Positions 26,761-40,085 of a stretch of DNA of 64,000 nucleotides are shown piece by piece (the first letter of the stretch is position 1; each line of letters begins with the position of its first letter). Under the pieces are notes generated by a model. The model saw only the letters and a list, made by a program, of their open reading frames with translations, had not been told where the DNA came from and made no database searches. The DNA is from Effrenium voratum (lineage: Eukaryota; Sar; Dinophyceae; Suessiales; Symbiodiniaceae): NCBI GenBank assembly GCA_963377175.1, contig CAUJNA010000824.1, positions 816,001 to 880,000 of the forward strand. Direction: 5' to 3'. The translations under genes and the position numbers were made by a program.

Positions 26761-27909
26761 TTCGATTTCCCTTCCAAGCCTCAAGAAGGCGAACCTCGAA
26801 AACACACCCACACACACACACACACACGCACGCACTTATCTTGGGAGGTTGTCAAGATGATTTGGTATCCCCCTCAAGAGCGGCATAAGGCTTCTTGGGC
26901 GGGACACACGCACACTTGCTTGGGAGGTTGTCAAGATTGTTTGGTATCCCCTTCAAGACCAGGGCAGGCGGCTTCTGCGGCGGGGTCCAAAAGGGGCCTT
27001 GTTTCGACACCTACAATCCCACAACCTATGTGTCCAGTACTCGCTCGAGTTCTTCGACCGTGTAACTTTTGAAACTACACAAGTGGCAAACAAGAAGCTC
27101 AGCCTTTGTTTGGGCCAATTCACTCAGAGCGTGCTTTTCAAGGGGGTCCTTTACGTGGGTGGCAGTTCAATTTGCTTTCCAGTCTGTTGGTTCTTGTGAT
27201 GAGATACTTATTGGTATACTTATTGGTATGGATACATTGTCACACAACGCTTGCTTGGCTTGACGTCCTACCTTGCCTGCTATGTTGGCTGCCAGGCAAT
27301 TTGCCGCAGCTTGGGCTTGGCTGTTGGGCCGGCTAGCTATTTGAGCGCAGTTTACAGTTCGACCTGTTCAACAATTGTTTCTTTGCTTGGTCTGTGGGTT
27401 TGTGGGTTTGTTGGGGTGTGTGTTTGTTTCTTTCTTTGTTTGTTCCCCACCCGACATGTTCGGGGCTTTGGTTTTTAAGTCACATCCGACCTGCGGCACA
27501 CGGAAGGGCGGGGATACGTTTTACAAGATTTTGCCGAGGTGGCACAGGTTGGTTGAACTTGCCGAACTAAACCAGATCTGTAAGGCTTTGGCAGAGTCGT
27601 GCAAGCAAGCATCCCAACCAGCAAGAGCGCGCCATATCCTTCACCACACAAAGGCGCCTTGAGGCGCCGTACCCTAGTTGTAGCTGGATCTTGGAGCTAC
27701 AGATGTGTCCTTGCAATCAAAGGAATCCCCACCAAACAGGCGGCGTAAGTTCGGTAGCAGCTGAGGCCGCTTCTGGTTAGGGGTCAACGCTGCCTTGGTT
27801 GCCTGAGTTTCTTTGCCGTCGCATCAGCCAGCAATGCTCAAGGCCTCGCGCGCGGTTGGAATGAGTTGTTGGTGCCTGTGTGGTTGCAGTCTTGGTTAGC
27901 CAAGCAAAT
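26761..27909. other. Host DNA with CA microsatellite and an 80-bp direct repeat
   Basis: CACA run at 26802-26830. CTTGGGAGGTTGTCAAGAT and the following TTTGGTATCCCC occur at about 26839 and 26919. No gene seen in the remaining 900 bp. Confidence 0.45.
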
Positions 27910-28170
27910 GTCTCAACGTAACGTAACGTAAACGTAACGTAACGTAATGTAACGTAACGTAGCGTAACTTGTTTGTTTGTTTGTTTGTTTGTTTGTTTGT
28001 TTGTTTGCTTGTTATTTGCTTGTGTGTTTGTCTGTCAGTCTGTCAGTCTGTCTGTCTGAAAGTCTGTCAGTCAGTCAGCCTGTCAGATTGTCAGTCTTCA
28101 GTCTGTTTGTCCGTCTGTCCGGCTGTCCGGCTGTCCGTTTGTCCGTCTGTCCGGCTGTTATTTTGTTTGT
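27910..28170. repeat. Compound microsatellite: TAACG, TTTG and GTCTGTC arrays
   Basis: Successive arrays of AACGT/TAACG (27914-27967), GTTT (27969-28010) and degenerate GTCTGTC/GTCCGGCT (28020-28160). ORFs here are Cys/Val/Leu low complexity and not genes. Confidence 0.85.
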
Positions 28171-29450
28171 GTCTACGGCCAAATGCGGCTCCAAGAAATG
28201 AGGCGCACTCCAGTCAGACACTGGTTTAACAAAAATTATGCTTCCTTCCCGTTCTCGAAAGACGCTATCCGGTCAACCCCGGTCGAAATAAAAAATGTTT
28301 GCGTCTAGGAGGAGGGCTGCAATTGTTCTGACCTTCAAGCAGCGCAGGTTTTGTCTGGCCAGCGCGTTATGGCAGGTGCGTTTTTCAATGGACACTGAAC
28401 AGCGGTTTCTGCCTTGAAGGTCAACCCATTTGTTTGTCCATTTGTTCGTCTGACTTCTTCATGCGAGCAACTGTCACATGTTCATTTTTGCTGCCTTTCA
28501 GTGAAAGGAAAGTGTACGCTTCCTACCCGTGTTCGAAACGCGCTATCCAGTCCACCGCGGCTCGGGCTGGCTAGCAAGTGCAATCTGTGTGGCAGGCGTT
28601 GGACGGTCAATTGTCACTCCCTTTCAACATTATTGGGGGGTGTGGCTTTTAGGGGGAGGGCTGCGTCTGACCAGTGTCAGGGATTCACGCTAGCTTGGGG
28701 GGTTTCTTGGCTTCCCTTAGGCGAGCCGGGCTCCAGCGGAGGTCTTTCAGCCAACAGCTGGCCGGGATGCCCGGGCAGAGCTCCAACTCCATGTTTCAAC
28801 GGATCCCACGGGATGCACTCGGATGTCTTGAGCCCAGTTTTAGGCTCATAGTTGTCTGATTTTTAGGTTTGATGAACAGTAAATGTAGTCCACTGGTTTG
28901 GATGGTTTTTTGAAACCATGTACCAGGAAAAACCATCCATTGTTTTCCAAACGGACCAGCTGAGCCAAGTTTGACAGAAAACTAGGTAAGAAGCATGTGG
29001 CGGGGCAAGGGGGTGACCAAGACACGACAAAAAGAAGCAACAAGCATCTACGGAGGGGGCAATCCCATTTCTGGAAGTGGCGATGCCAAGGTCTGGAAGT
29101 GCAAGATCCCCTCTTTTCAGTTTAATTCTTGGGGCAAGGAGGGTTTAGGGGAGATTGCCAGACCCGACTCTCCTCTTCCCCTCTTTCCTTTTGCCCAAAA
29201 AGGATGCCACCTGATTACGACAGTTGCCACTTGCGGGTCGCAATCCGTTCCAAGAAATACGGAAGGTGGGGGTCCTTTCAACGAAATTTAGTCAACAGGA
29301 GACTCATGTGTGTATTTTGTTGCCCCATATCAGGGCTTGGCATTTTCTTTTCTTGAGATATCTTGTTGAGTGTACCCATTGCGGCTTGGTCGTTTTTGGG
29401 AAACCAACTGAAAACCCACCTCCTGGAGTTTCCCCTTGAGGCAAACCCAA
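28171..29450. other. Host DNA, related repeats at 28240 and 28517
   Basis: A segment CGCTATCC(A/G)GTC with similar flanks, including a GTTC(T/G)CGAAA block, occurs twice about 277 bp apart. No other feature recognised. Confidence 0.35.
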
Positions 29451-29610
29451 GACGCGCGTCGCAAGTGGCGCGTCGTTTTTGAGGCTGCGGCGGAGATGAC
29501 CTCCCCGTGGTCTTGGCCCAGGGACGCTTCTTCCGCCCGCGACTCGCGGGACGCCGACGGGGTCGCCGCGAGCGCGACCGCGCGCTCGGCGCGGATGTGC
29601 CCGGGCGAAG
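29451..29610 (+). CDS. Exon-like coding island
   Basis: Flanked by CCCAAG upstream and a good donor (GGCGAAG-GTGGGT) downstream. The + frame KWRVVFEAAAEMTSPWSWPR, continuing with an Asp/Ala/Arg-rich stretch to ARMCPGE, shows strong third-position GC bias. No domain recognised. Probably an internal exon of a host gene. Confidence 0.35.
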
Positions 29611-30941
29611 GTGGGTCCAACTGAACTCGGCGGGTCTCCGCCAGCCGGTTTTTAGGGCGCAGTGGTAGTTTTAGTTTTCATTTGACCCGCGAAAAGTTCA
29701 CACTGTTGGGGATTTGAGGACAGCACGGTTAGACTGAACTCCATTTACCTTTTGGGAGCTTCTGTCTTAGGTTGCTCTTCCTAGTTTCCGGGGGTGATAG
29801 TCATGCTTATACGCCACGTTGATAAACTCAAAGTCAATGGGTTTGGCGCTGCTCAACTGATCTTCTCGTGTCGCTTGGACGCAACCCTGGGACAACCCAC
29901 CTGCCTCTCCGAGTATGCCAAAGCTCCCGCAATGGGGACCTATAAAGTGTGAGTGCCAACTTGTATGGACTATAACGCACAAGTCATCTTTAGTTAAAGG
30001 CAAGAGCTAGTTGATTTCCCTCAAAGCAGATGCACTGCTTGAGGGGCGTCCCATTTTCCAAAGCCAACATCTGGGAGCCGCACCCAAGCTGATTCTCCGG
30101 GATCGGGGCTGTTTTTTGTTTCATACCTAGAGTCTCCATGACCCCTAGACGATAGGGTCATAACCCCTGAGTTTTGGGTAATGCCCTCCCATTTTAAGTA
30201 GAGTGGTTGCCTTGACCCCGATTTCGGGTTGCGGTTTAGGGGTTCGCGGGCCCGTATGAGTTGCTGGGGTGTATATTGGGTATGTCCCAAAGTTGCGAAT
30301 TGGGGTTCTCATGAGACCGCTGCACATTGACAACTGGAATGCGGAGGATTGAGGAACAAAGCACAAAGAGAACTATAACAGCAGCAACAACAGTAGCAGC
30401 ATCATGGGCGTTTCCAAGAATCGGGCTCCAAACACTGGTTGGTGTATGCTTGATGTCAAAACATTCGCCGAAGAAACTGGACAACCGGCAACTAGTCGCA
30501 GGAAGCTTCCCGTCGCCGGGTTGTATGCAATTTGGTCGTTGATCATGTAGAAGTCAATCGGGGGAACAACAAATCCTAATTTAGCGCGTCCAACAGGCAC
30601 CTGACAACCAACAGGGCATCCCGACGACTCACAGACCAGCCCATGTTTGTATCTGTTTAAGGACTTGTGACTGAACCAGGATGGCCCACCCTTGACGAGT
30701 TGCCCTTCTTAGCCAATGAACAGTGAGGAATCATTCTTTCGTGCTCCAGCGTCATGACATTTCCCTCATGAACCCTTTTTGCAGGTGATCAACTCAGTTT
30801 TGGAGGGACACGAACTCGAAAGCTATGGGCTATGGGCTGGGCATTCCATTTCTCCAACCTTTGAGGCGCCGAGAGCACCTGACCCCCCCCTGGGCCCTTG
30901 GCCTTTGGAAGACTCGGCTCGGTGAATGTCGAGGATTTCCC
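29611..30941. other. Host DNA, nothing identifiable
   Basis: No repeat family, RNA gene or exon with clear splice signals was found. ORFs of 70-90 codons lack coding bias. Confidence 0.4.
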
Positions 30942-31047
30942 GAACTTTATGGCTATTTGGGTGGTTCTTTGGACTTTAGCTTTTTGGGAATAGGTCGGAT
31001 GTTCCACTGGACAGATAGTGAAACTTGTTACAGAGGGGTCAACAGCA
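30942..31047. repeat. Family F repeat, copy 1
   Basis: Contains TTCTTTGGACTT and a GAAACTTGTTACAGAGGGGTC segment shared in diverged form with 47200, 47997, 53030 and 56722. Confidence 0.55.
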
Positions 31048-32182
31048 GCCAAGCTAAATAGCCCTGAATTTCTCTAGATAGTCAACCCTCAGTAACCCTA
31101 AATCAGCTCAGATAACCCTCCAAAAAAGCCGAAAAATGATCGCTATAGTGATTATACACGCATACATATATATATATATATATGATCCTAAGTAACCCAA
31201 CTCAAACAACCAGAAACTACCTCAAAGAATCCATAGGGAGCTGACTGATCTCCGAAGGGCGCTCATCTGATATTTTTTTTTCCGGTCGACTTCCCAGAAC
31301 TCCTTTGGGGGGCGTTTGGAGCCCTGGTCCCTCCCGTTTTTGCTACGGTATATTTTGTTATTTTCTCCTGTTGGGTTTGAAGGGAATCTATCACTGAAGG
31401 GGACTTCAGCAAATGGAGGTTCCGTGATCCCTTTGGTCCTTGTCTAAAAGCCCCGGAATTTTCCGTGCCACGAAAGGTGCTGGGTTTGTCGCTCGTGGGA
31501 AATCAAAGCGATTGGTTGATTACCCTCAACCTGGAACCCAGAAGGTTTTTGTCAGAAAGGAATGCTCCTGTGAGGTTCCATGTGGCTGGTCAAAACCAAC
31601 GGGATCCCATTTTGGGGTAGCACCACCCATTTTGGGTAGGGATTGGGATGTTCACTGGGGGTACGGGATTTTGACCCATGGCCATGTCTGTGGATGGCAT
31701 GGTAACCGTTTGTCTAGGGTTTCATCAAAGTTTTGCAAATACTTCCGGCATACGAACAGTTGACTGGCAGATAGCTACGAGCACACGGCAATAGCTAAGA
31801 GATAGTAGCAGGGGTTCGTACGGTTCCATTTGACCTTTGTGGGCAGAGCGTGCATCGAGGTATGGCACGCTGGACCTGTGAGCGACCGCTGCGTGCTGAT
31901 GTGTGCCATGGTCAAAGGCCCCCCTTTGCTTGTGGTTACAGCTCTGAATAGAGAATCTAGACAACCTTTGAATGGATCATGATATTCGCGGGCATGGAGT
32001 TTTATGGGAGACCCTTCCAAATGGTTCACCAAAGGTTCCCCAACTAACAACCGCACAAGCAGTTTTGACCATGGCGCATGTGTGACCACCGCTCGCAGCC
32101 CGGCGATGTGGGGGTTCCTTGCAGTTATTCAGTGGCATCATTTCTCCCATGTTGGAGGCTGTGGCGGAAGCAGCCTAAACTC
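31048..32182. repeat. Host DNA with TATA tract and a partial family A copy
   Basis: TA repeats at 31160-31185. At 31368-31419 the family A phrases GTTGGGTTTGAAGGGAATC and CAGCAAATGGAGG occur without the middle part. Nothing else recognised. Confidence 0.45.
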
Positions 32183-32325
32183 ATGGTTGTTGCTAGGAAG
32201 CATTTTTTTAAACATTTTTTCTTGTTGTGGTGTAGTGGTTGAAATCCAACCACTTAACTGCCATGTTTTTGTTTTTTTGTTTTATTGTTTTTTCAATTTT
32301 TGCTCCCCTCCCAACGTCAACCAAG
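32183..32325. repeat. Family B2 element, copy 1
   Basis: Begins CATGGTTGTTG, has the palindromic core GTGGTTGAAATCCAACCAC, and ends CCCAACGTCAACCAAG. Longer than the other copies through T-rich expansion. Confidence 0.65.
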
Positions 32326-32805
32326 TAACAGCAGGGGTTTGTACGGGTCCAAGGGCACCTTGTTGGGTCGTGTTGAACTTGCGCCATGGAACCAGCCTAA
32401 GCCTAGTCTCTGAGTCGGGATTCTTGGAGGTTCTTGCGCCCTCACTCAGTCACTCAATGGCCGAAGTTTCCTGGCAAATCTGGCGGCCAGAAGGGCTTCC
32501 AGCAGGATTAGCCTTTGAACTGGGGTAGACTTAGGATACATTTTACCATTTTACCAGTGACTCCATCATGTGAAGCAAACAATAAACTATACATTCTATA
32601 ACTGGGCCTAACTCTAATCATGTGAAAGGCACCCCCTAAGGCATCCGACTCTTTTTGGGTATGTCTTTGAGGCGATGAACGTTGCTTTCTTAACGTAAGG
32701 ATGAACATGGGTGACGAGGTGTTTATCAACGTCTAGGCACGAAGAGACATTTGTTGGTCGACTGTTTTAAGTTTAAGTAGCCTTGATTGTGACCTAGATT
32801 CATTT
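32326..32805. other. Host DNA, nothing identifiable
   Basis: No gene or repeat recognised. Confidence 0.35.
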
Positions 32806-32910
32806 TGATGGCTCCCAGCCATCCCCTTAGCTTTTTAGCCTTTTACTGTGTGGTGGGGATTTCCGTTTAACCCACTAACTAAGTTAAGCGGGGCATCTGA
32901 GAACAGCCCA
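32806..32910. repeat. Family D element, copy 2
   Basis: TGATGGCTCCCAGCCATCCC, a TTAGCTTTTTAGCC block and terminal GAGAACAGCCCA match the copies at 23748 and 60329. Confidence 0.6.
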
Positions 32911-35002
32911 TTCATGTCGTTGCTTTGGCGATTCGGCTGCTTGGCATGCGAGCGTAGCCAAGTGGCTCGGTGTGCGCGAAAGCGCCCCCTGTTAATGGCA
33001 AGTCCCGCATCAGCGGTGCGGCGTTTCGTGCTGGCGCCGGTGGGAGTGGCAGCTTTGGCCTTGAGTAGTATTTTTTGGTGCAGAGAACAAGGCAAAGCCA
33101 CTTTGAAGGGGACAAAACTGGAGGCAAAGCAACAAGCTTGTTTGTAGTTTCATGCCTCAAGTCAAGGAAGCTCAGACGCAGTGAAGTCCCATCCTCTTCA
33201 ACTGGCAAGCAACCTGGAAATGATACGCGAATCCATTGAGGCCACGATTCAAAAGTCGGCGGAATCAACTGGTTCGGGATCCGCAGGCCTCTGGGGAATT
33301 GTGCCAAGGGCAAAAGCCCGGCGCCCGCCCTACACACCATCTATGCATACCCAGAGTGCACATAGTTTGATGCTTTTTTTTGTGGTAAAGACTTCTTTTA
33401 AGCGCTCCAAGATTGGTTTTAAAGCTCCCTGCAGCTCCAAAAAGATATTTCGGCTCTTATAGTGAAGCTCGCTCGGTTTTCATTTTGCGCCAACAACCCC
33501 CTCAGGAAAGGCTAAGTATGAGCAGAAGTCTTCAAGGTCGCGCTGCAAATGCTCCGGCCAGATCCAGCGCTGCTTTTAAGTAGTTTTGTCGCGGAACCAT
33601 GCGCGCAGGATGAAACAAGAGCTTCAGCACAATCTGTGCTAGATTTGGATTCATCCTGGGGACCTTACCAGTCAAGTCGATGGGTTTTGCTTTGGTGGGG
33701 AAGGAAATTCATTTTCGTGGGTTCCTCGGATTCGTATGGTCCCCCAAGGCTCAGTACAGAGGATTGGGTGGCGTGGTTGATTCTTCGGTCGAGGCTTTGC
33801 AATTGAGTTTCATGGTAGGCTAGGACTGACCTATGTTGTGTTGTTTTTGCCTTTCCTTAACATCAGGGTTGCTCTTTTCGCGGGGGCAGAGTGCCATCCG
33901 ATCCCAACGCTCGTTCCGAACGTTGGGGCGATTAACATCAGGCAATGGCAGTCGAACATTCCTTGAGCCAATTTTGTGATCGAATGGCCGCTGGATTTTG
34001 TGCCCTACGGAGGCCTTGCAGGACGGGTGGCACGAGCACGTGCACTTTCACAAGCCCTCCTGCTCTGTGCAGCTTGGATCAGCGGAAGTTTGGGGGCAGG
34101 GTTGCGATCATAGGTGTCCCTTTTATGTCTAGGTTGATTTGTTTGGAAACAGATGGGTTCCGCTGGTTTGGATTGGGGTTTTTGTTCCATTTTCCAGGAA
34201 ATCCAGCGACTATGCTTGCGACTGGGGAAGCGGCTTGTGACCGATTTTACGCACCCGGTTTGGTCTATTTCTCATTTGGGTGTGAATGTTACTGGGCCCC
34301 CGACTTTGGGTGGACAGCCGAGGCCTCATGTCCACCGACAACTTTTGAGGTGACCCTTACAATCCATAACCGTTTCAGGGTTTGAAGCACTAGAATTCAC
34401 CCAGGATATGTATTTGCATGATTCCCTGCCGAAATAGGGCACATCGCGTCCATCTGGTTCCGTCATGTAAATACTACAGTATGTAAAGACGAGATATGTT
34501 CAGTCGGCAGTCCCGAGGAAAACCTATTTTCGTAAGCCTAGTGGCAAAATACTATATTTAACTAGTAGGTTGCACCTAGATAGTAGGTTACATGATAGGT
34601 GGAAGTGGAGGGGACCTAGTTTTGAGACCCTGTCGAGGTCACGCCACAAAACCTTGCTGAAACACTCTTGCGTTTTGGTCAAAAGACGTGCTAGCTTGAT
34701 GGAGTTTAAGGATTCTAGGGATGGTCAAGGATACAGTTGTAGAATTGGCAACAATGGATGAGGGAATCATGACCCTATTCCCATGACTATTTGCATGCCC
34801 AGGGCCCAAATCAAATGGTGTCTTCCTAAGTCAACATGGACTTGTAACAAGGAGTTTCCCATTTCAGGGGGTTTCTCTGGTGGTGTCTGGGGGTTCCACG
34901 TCAAACAGCTCAGACATTAGGGCTGAGCCGTGAGAAGGCCTTCAGGACTGGGATAGAGAACCAGATGGGAGTCCCGCTGCGGGATTTCGCGAACTCGGTT
35001 TT
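32911..35002. other. Host DNA with one possible N-terminal exon
   Basis: At 32995-33095 an ATG opens MASPASAVRRFVLAPVGVAA followed by LALSSIFW, a signal-anchor-like start on the + strand; support is weak. No other gene or repeat recognised. Confidence 0.25.
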
Positions 35003-35125
35003 TTCCAGCGGCGCCCTTTCTCTCCCATTTCTTTTTTGGTTGGGAGGGCTCCAGAAACTAAAATAGACAAAACCGAAAAAAGAAATCGGGGGCCCTTATT
35101 CTAACCTCTCGACTGGAGGACCTAG
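35003..35125. repeat. Family E element, copy 1 (left end degenerate)
   Basis: Shares TTTTTTGGTTGGGAGGGCTC and the terminal TTCTAACCTCTCGACTGGAG-GACCTAG with the copies at 42979 and 55821. Confidence 0.6.
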
Positions 35126-38100
35126 CAAAAGGGTTATTGATGGTACTGGAAACCAGAAGTGACTATTGCTCAGCTACTCCGCTTCTGTGGCACTGAATGC
35201 TCAGAAACGGTTCGGGTCTGGTCCTCAATCCACACCAGCGATTTCAGCGACTAAACAAGGGGGGTCATGTCTGCTGGAAGGAAGTATGCCCGGGATGAAC
35301 TGGGGTATTTCCGGCCAAAGCATTGGAGTTGGAGGGTGCTACTGTTAAAACGCTAGGATTCGACCCTTTGTTCTTCTGAAGACCACCATGTTGGACCAAA
35401 CATTTCCAAGGGCGAAATGAGACTCCGGTCCCTGATTGAGTCTCTGTTTCTTGGAAGGCTATCTCTTCTGATGCTATGCAACGACTCACTTGCAAAGCGA
35501 ATCCATTTGACCCTGCGGTTTTCCCCGTGGTCCAGCATTTGCCCATGTCTCCCTTTGGCCCATGAGTCACTGATTAGTCAGGGTTCGAGACCTGCTTTTG
35601 CTAGGCAGTGAAAGGCTGGCGCTGGCCAAGCCCTCGCTGCATGAAAAGCAGCTGGGTCGCGGTAAGCCGCGGCATCCCCCAGTTGCAATCCGTTGATTCC
35701 CCCCCCAGTTTTCCTTTTTTTGGGGTGGGTGTTCCTATCGAAGAAACTGACTGGACGCTGGGATTGTATGCTTCAAGACTAGTTGGACCCTTTTGGGGTG
35801 GCCTTGAATAGGAGCCAAAAGAGGAAGTCATGGGCGACTTAAGTAGATCAAGGCCTCATTTCCAGAGCAAAGAGTCACCGGCCAATACGCATCGTCAACC
35901 GTAGCAAGGGGAATGCCACACTTTCCACAACGATTGGACAATTGTGCTTACTCATCTAGTTCATGTCTAGGACGCAACGGTTACGCAACAGAAGACAGAG
36001 ACAGGCCAGGTCCTTGCTCTTTTCTCACTTGCACGCGCCCCTTCGCGGCGGAAAAATGTGGCGCGGGCGCGGAGCGGGCGCTTTTGGAGACTTTTGGGAC
36101 TGGAACCGAGCGCTGTCCACGAGACTTGCCTCCAGCCGGATTTTTCGCGTTCTTGATTTGCCCAGGCTTGAGCCCGGGGGCTTCCCCGAATCAACCCTGG
36201 AGTTTTCGCCTGCCTTGCGGCCATCGACAAATGGAGCCCTCGCGTAATTCGCACATCCAAAACCTCGCATCAGCAAGCGGACTCGTCTCAGCATCCGGGC
36301 TCGAGGCTGGGAAGTACTCGCTGCTTGACTGCCTATCCCCGGCCAAAAGAAACGGAGTGTTCGAGGGTCTCAAGCAAGAAGAACAAGCTGCAAGTCAAAA
36401 GGCGACAAGCAAGGCGGATATCCCAAAGTCGAGTCGAGGTACCCAACGCCCCTGCACAAGTACGTACGGAACCTAGGCGAACAAGCTGTTGCTTTCACCT
36501 TGGGGTGTGCCCTGTCGCCTTATTTGTTTAATCAAATATCACCCAACACCCCCTTTTCACAGCGCACACTCCACCAACCACTTTTGAGGAATCCAGGACC
36601 CCAGTCAGGTGCATGTTAGAGAGTTGAGACCTGCCAACATCCGCCCACCTGATTCATGTTGGTCCCTGTAGAGCCAAGCCTTCTGACAGGTAGGGGTTTT
36701 CGAAGTCACTCCTCAAAGTCATGGGGCCAGCGCTTACAGCTCCAGCGGTGGAGAATTCTAAGTCATGGAGTCACCCATATGAGGCACCCAGGTCTTTCAC
36801 GAAGGGGCGCTGGGGCCAGGACTAAAGTGACTCCTCAGAATTCCCCTTCACATGTGCCATGGCCAAAAGACTCCTGTACTTGGGTTAATAGGAGTGGTCA
36901 TCCACCTGGTAGTTAGTATCCTTCATGACCATTCTAATGATGTCTATTTAGGGAACCATGTCCCAATTGGCCAAAAAAACGGAGTTTTGACTATGCCGCA
37001 CATGGTGTTTAAGGGGACATCCGTGGGAAGTACCCTCCCACCAAATAGCATGGAACCTGGCGTTCGGGTTGTCCTGGAAGACCATTTTCCTTTTAAAGGG
37101 ACCCCCGAACGTCAGGTTTCATGTTAACTTGTGACGGAATTGGCCCTCCAGCGACCTTCACGGCTCAGACGGGATGTCACACGCGCACCGTCTGAAGAAG
37201 CCCTGAGGGAACCACGGCAACCAACTCCCAGGATGAAAATACACAATTTCCACAAATCAAAGGTCTTGCACAATAATATACATGAGGAAACGACGGATAG
37301 GGCTCCACGGTCGGGGGCATGTATTGCAATCTTTGGATGGGGTTCTGTGTTTGAGCCTGGTCCAAAGCTTGGAGACTTTTGGGGGTGATCTTTTCTGGAT
37401 ATGGGTGCGTCGTTCGCCTCCTCCCTTTTCAACAAAGGTAGTTTGCTGCTGGTGTCCCTTCAGAACCACAAAAAACAAACGAGGCTGCCTCAAAAAAGAT
37501 TTTTTGTGGCCAATCCACTTGGGAAGCGAGTCGTCCGGTTGCTTCATGTGGCTGTGCTTGCTTGATAGCACCCTCAAACACGGGAAGGGGACAAGGCCCC
37601 ATGTACATGATGTGCACAAAACCGTTCCCCAATTGACATTGTCCGTGTGTCAGAGTCAAAGGTGTCAATTTGTTTGGTCAGTTTGCTTGAGCCGAGAGTT
37701 TCCTCTGGTTTCATTTGTTCCAGAGGAATCCACCCATTTGTCCACAAGGACGCCTACAGTAGTTTTTCTTTGACATGGCTGCTTTCTTCATCTTTGAAAA
37801 AAGATGGGTTGCTCCGAGCTCAAGACAACACATCGCAGTTGCCGAATTGTAGACCCTTTGAACTTGGTTTCCCTTTGCCAGGGACCGAATGGGTGCGTCT
37901 TAAAGTAGCTACTATAGTTTCCCTTTAAACCGACACAAAAAGGGTACCCTCAAAAAAGGACAAGCCCAAATTCGGATTTCTACCCTGGATTTCGGAGCAA
38001 CCGAGCATCCCTGGCAGGGTCTAGGGGTTGGCGTTTTCGTGCGCCATGATCCTTACCGGTGGCTCCTGTACCCCGCAACCGCCCGAGCACCCAGATTGAT

Positions 38101-39367
38101 CACGGCTTTCGGGAGAGGTTTGCATGGTTTGCGTGCTCCTTCGGCAAAAAGTGAAACAACACGTTTGTTGTTTGAGCCCAACAAAGGAATGCCAGCTTTG
38201 CTGGCGATTCGGCTTGTTTGGATGGGTTTTGCCTTTGGCAAGCAGCTAACAAACTCCCTCTGGGCAAGCAGTTTGGTGGCGCCTTTGTTTGCTTTCTGGG
38301 GCGGGTTTCCTATCAAGGCCAAAGGCATGGCCGTCAGAGGTGTTTTGCTCATGGAAAATGGCTTGTCCAAGTAAGGAGCATCTATCAAATTGCTTACCTC
38401 AAAGAAACTGGCGCGAGAGGGGCGGAAAGAAACGAGTCCAAAGGCAGCGGATCCAAAGGGCCCAACAGAAGGCCACACAGAATCTGCCCAGGGTGCTGTG
38501 ATGCTCGTTTGGACCCCGCGGTCGAATTTTTAGAAAGGGCATGTCCGCTTACCAAGGGATCCCCACCCCTTATAAACGGAATTGGGGAGGAGGGTGAGGG
38601 GGAGGGGCTATGCTTCCATTGTCCCTTTTATGGGTATGACAAAAAGAATGGAATTGGGGATGAGGGGCTTTTGGCTGCGGTCACCACATGTTCCATGAAG
38701 CGGAGCATAGGTTCCCAGGCTAGAATTTCCTGGTTCGTTCTCCGAATGGGAACCCCGAAAAAGACCATCCCCGATTTGGTTTCCTTTCGGGGAATCCCCA
38801 AACATTCATTCGCAACACCCAGAACGGTCATTCCCCACTGAGCACCAGCAAGTTTTAAAAGGGTAAGGTTGGTTGAGAGATCACTGCCTTTTCAGTAGTG
38901 TGTAAAGGGTGGGACGTGTGGGACGTACCCCTGAACGGAAAGCTTCCCTATACATTTTCCCGTGAGTAGAGGGGCACGGTTCTCCCAGTCCAGGAGTTTT
39001 CAGAGCACTCAACAAGTGTACCTGTCCGAAAGTAGATCAGAGTGTGTCAGACACCCAAACCACAATCTTGTGCCGCGCCACGCTTTTTGCGTTGTGCGCA
39101 TCTTTTTCAGCTTTGCAACGGAACCAATTCAATGCTTTGGGACCAAACCGGGCCCCTTTTGAGACGTTTGTTTTGCGCTTCAAAACTCCTATGTCCGTGT
39201 CTCAAAAATCGCAGTTTTCCCGTAACGACGCAGATTTTTTTTTTCACTGGAATCCTTAATTTTGGGGCCCGCAACTTCATCCGGCGACGGCCCACGTGAT
39301 TCCACGTGCAGTTTCGTTCTTCTCAAGGCGATTCGTTGGTGTACATAGTGGAAATGATCATGATTGA
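35126..39367. other. Host DNA, nothing identifiable
   Basis: Over 4 kb with no recognised repeat family, RNA gene or domain. GC-rich coding-like patches near 36010-36180 lack convincing splice sites on either strand. Confidence 0.35.
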
Positions 39368-40085
39368 GGACAGATATATATATATATATTCATATATATA
39401 TATATATGTCTAATACGTATATATGGTCCCGTGTTCCGTGTTGCTACCCCCCCCCCCCCCCCATATGGTATGGTCCCCCAGGACCCCCCCCCCCCCGGCC
39501 CGAGACCCCGAGCCCCCGGATCCTGGCACCTACGGTCCCACCCCCACCCCGACCCCCTGAACTCGCACCCCGACACCCCGGCACCCCCACCCCCAGGACA
39601 AGCCAACCCGCAACCAACCATAAACCAACCCTAAACTAACCCTAAACCAAACCCTAAACCGTAGACCTCTAAACCTAAACCAACCCTAAATCAACATAAA
39701 CCAACCCTAAACTAACCCTAAACTGACCCGAAATACACCCTAAACCAATCCCCAAACAGTAAACCCTAAACCTAAACCAACCCTAAATACACCCTAAACC
39801 AAACCCTAAACCGTACACCTCTAAACCTAAACCAACCCTAAACCAACCCTAAATCAACATAAATCAACCTAAATCAACCCTGAACCAACCCTAAACTAAC
39901 CCTAAATACACCCTAAATATACCCTGAACCAATTCTAAACCAACCCTAAACCACACAACCCAACCACAGGACCACAACCACAGGGGGGGGGGGGTTACTT
40001 GTCTGACCCATGACCATTGGGGGGGGAGGGGGGGGGGGGGCTGGCAACGCTGTACCATATATAAAAATATATGTATATATATATA
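39368..40085. mobile_element. Inverted-repeat-bounded element with C/G tracts and CCCTAAA-like core
   Basis: The left end runs TA microsatellite, TATATATGGT, TGTTGCTA, then C14. The right end mirrors it: G-runs, then TGGCAACG, ACCATATATA and a TA microsatellite. In between, 39600-39960 is a degenerate telomere-like field of AACCCTAAACC / AACCCTAAACTA units. The symmetrical ends suggest one discrete unit of about 700 bp, but no coding capacity is seen. Confidence 0.5.
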
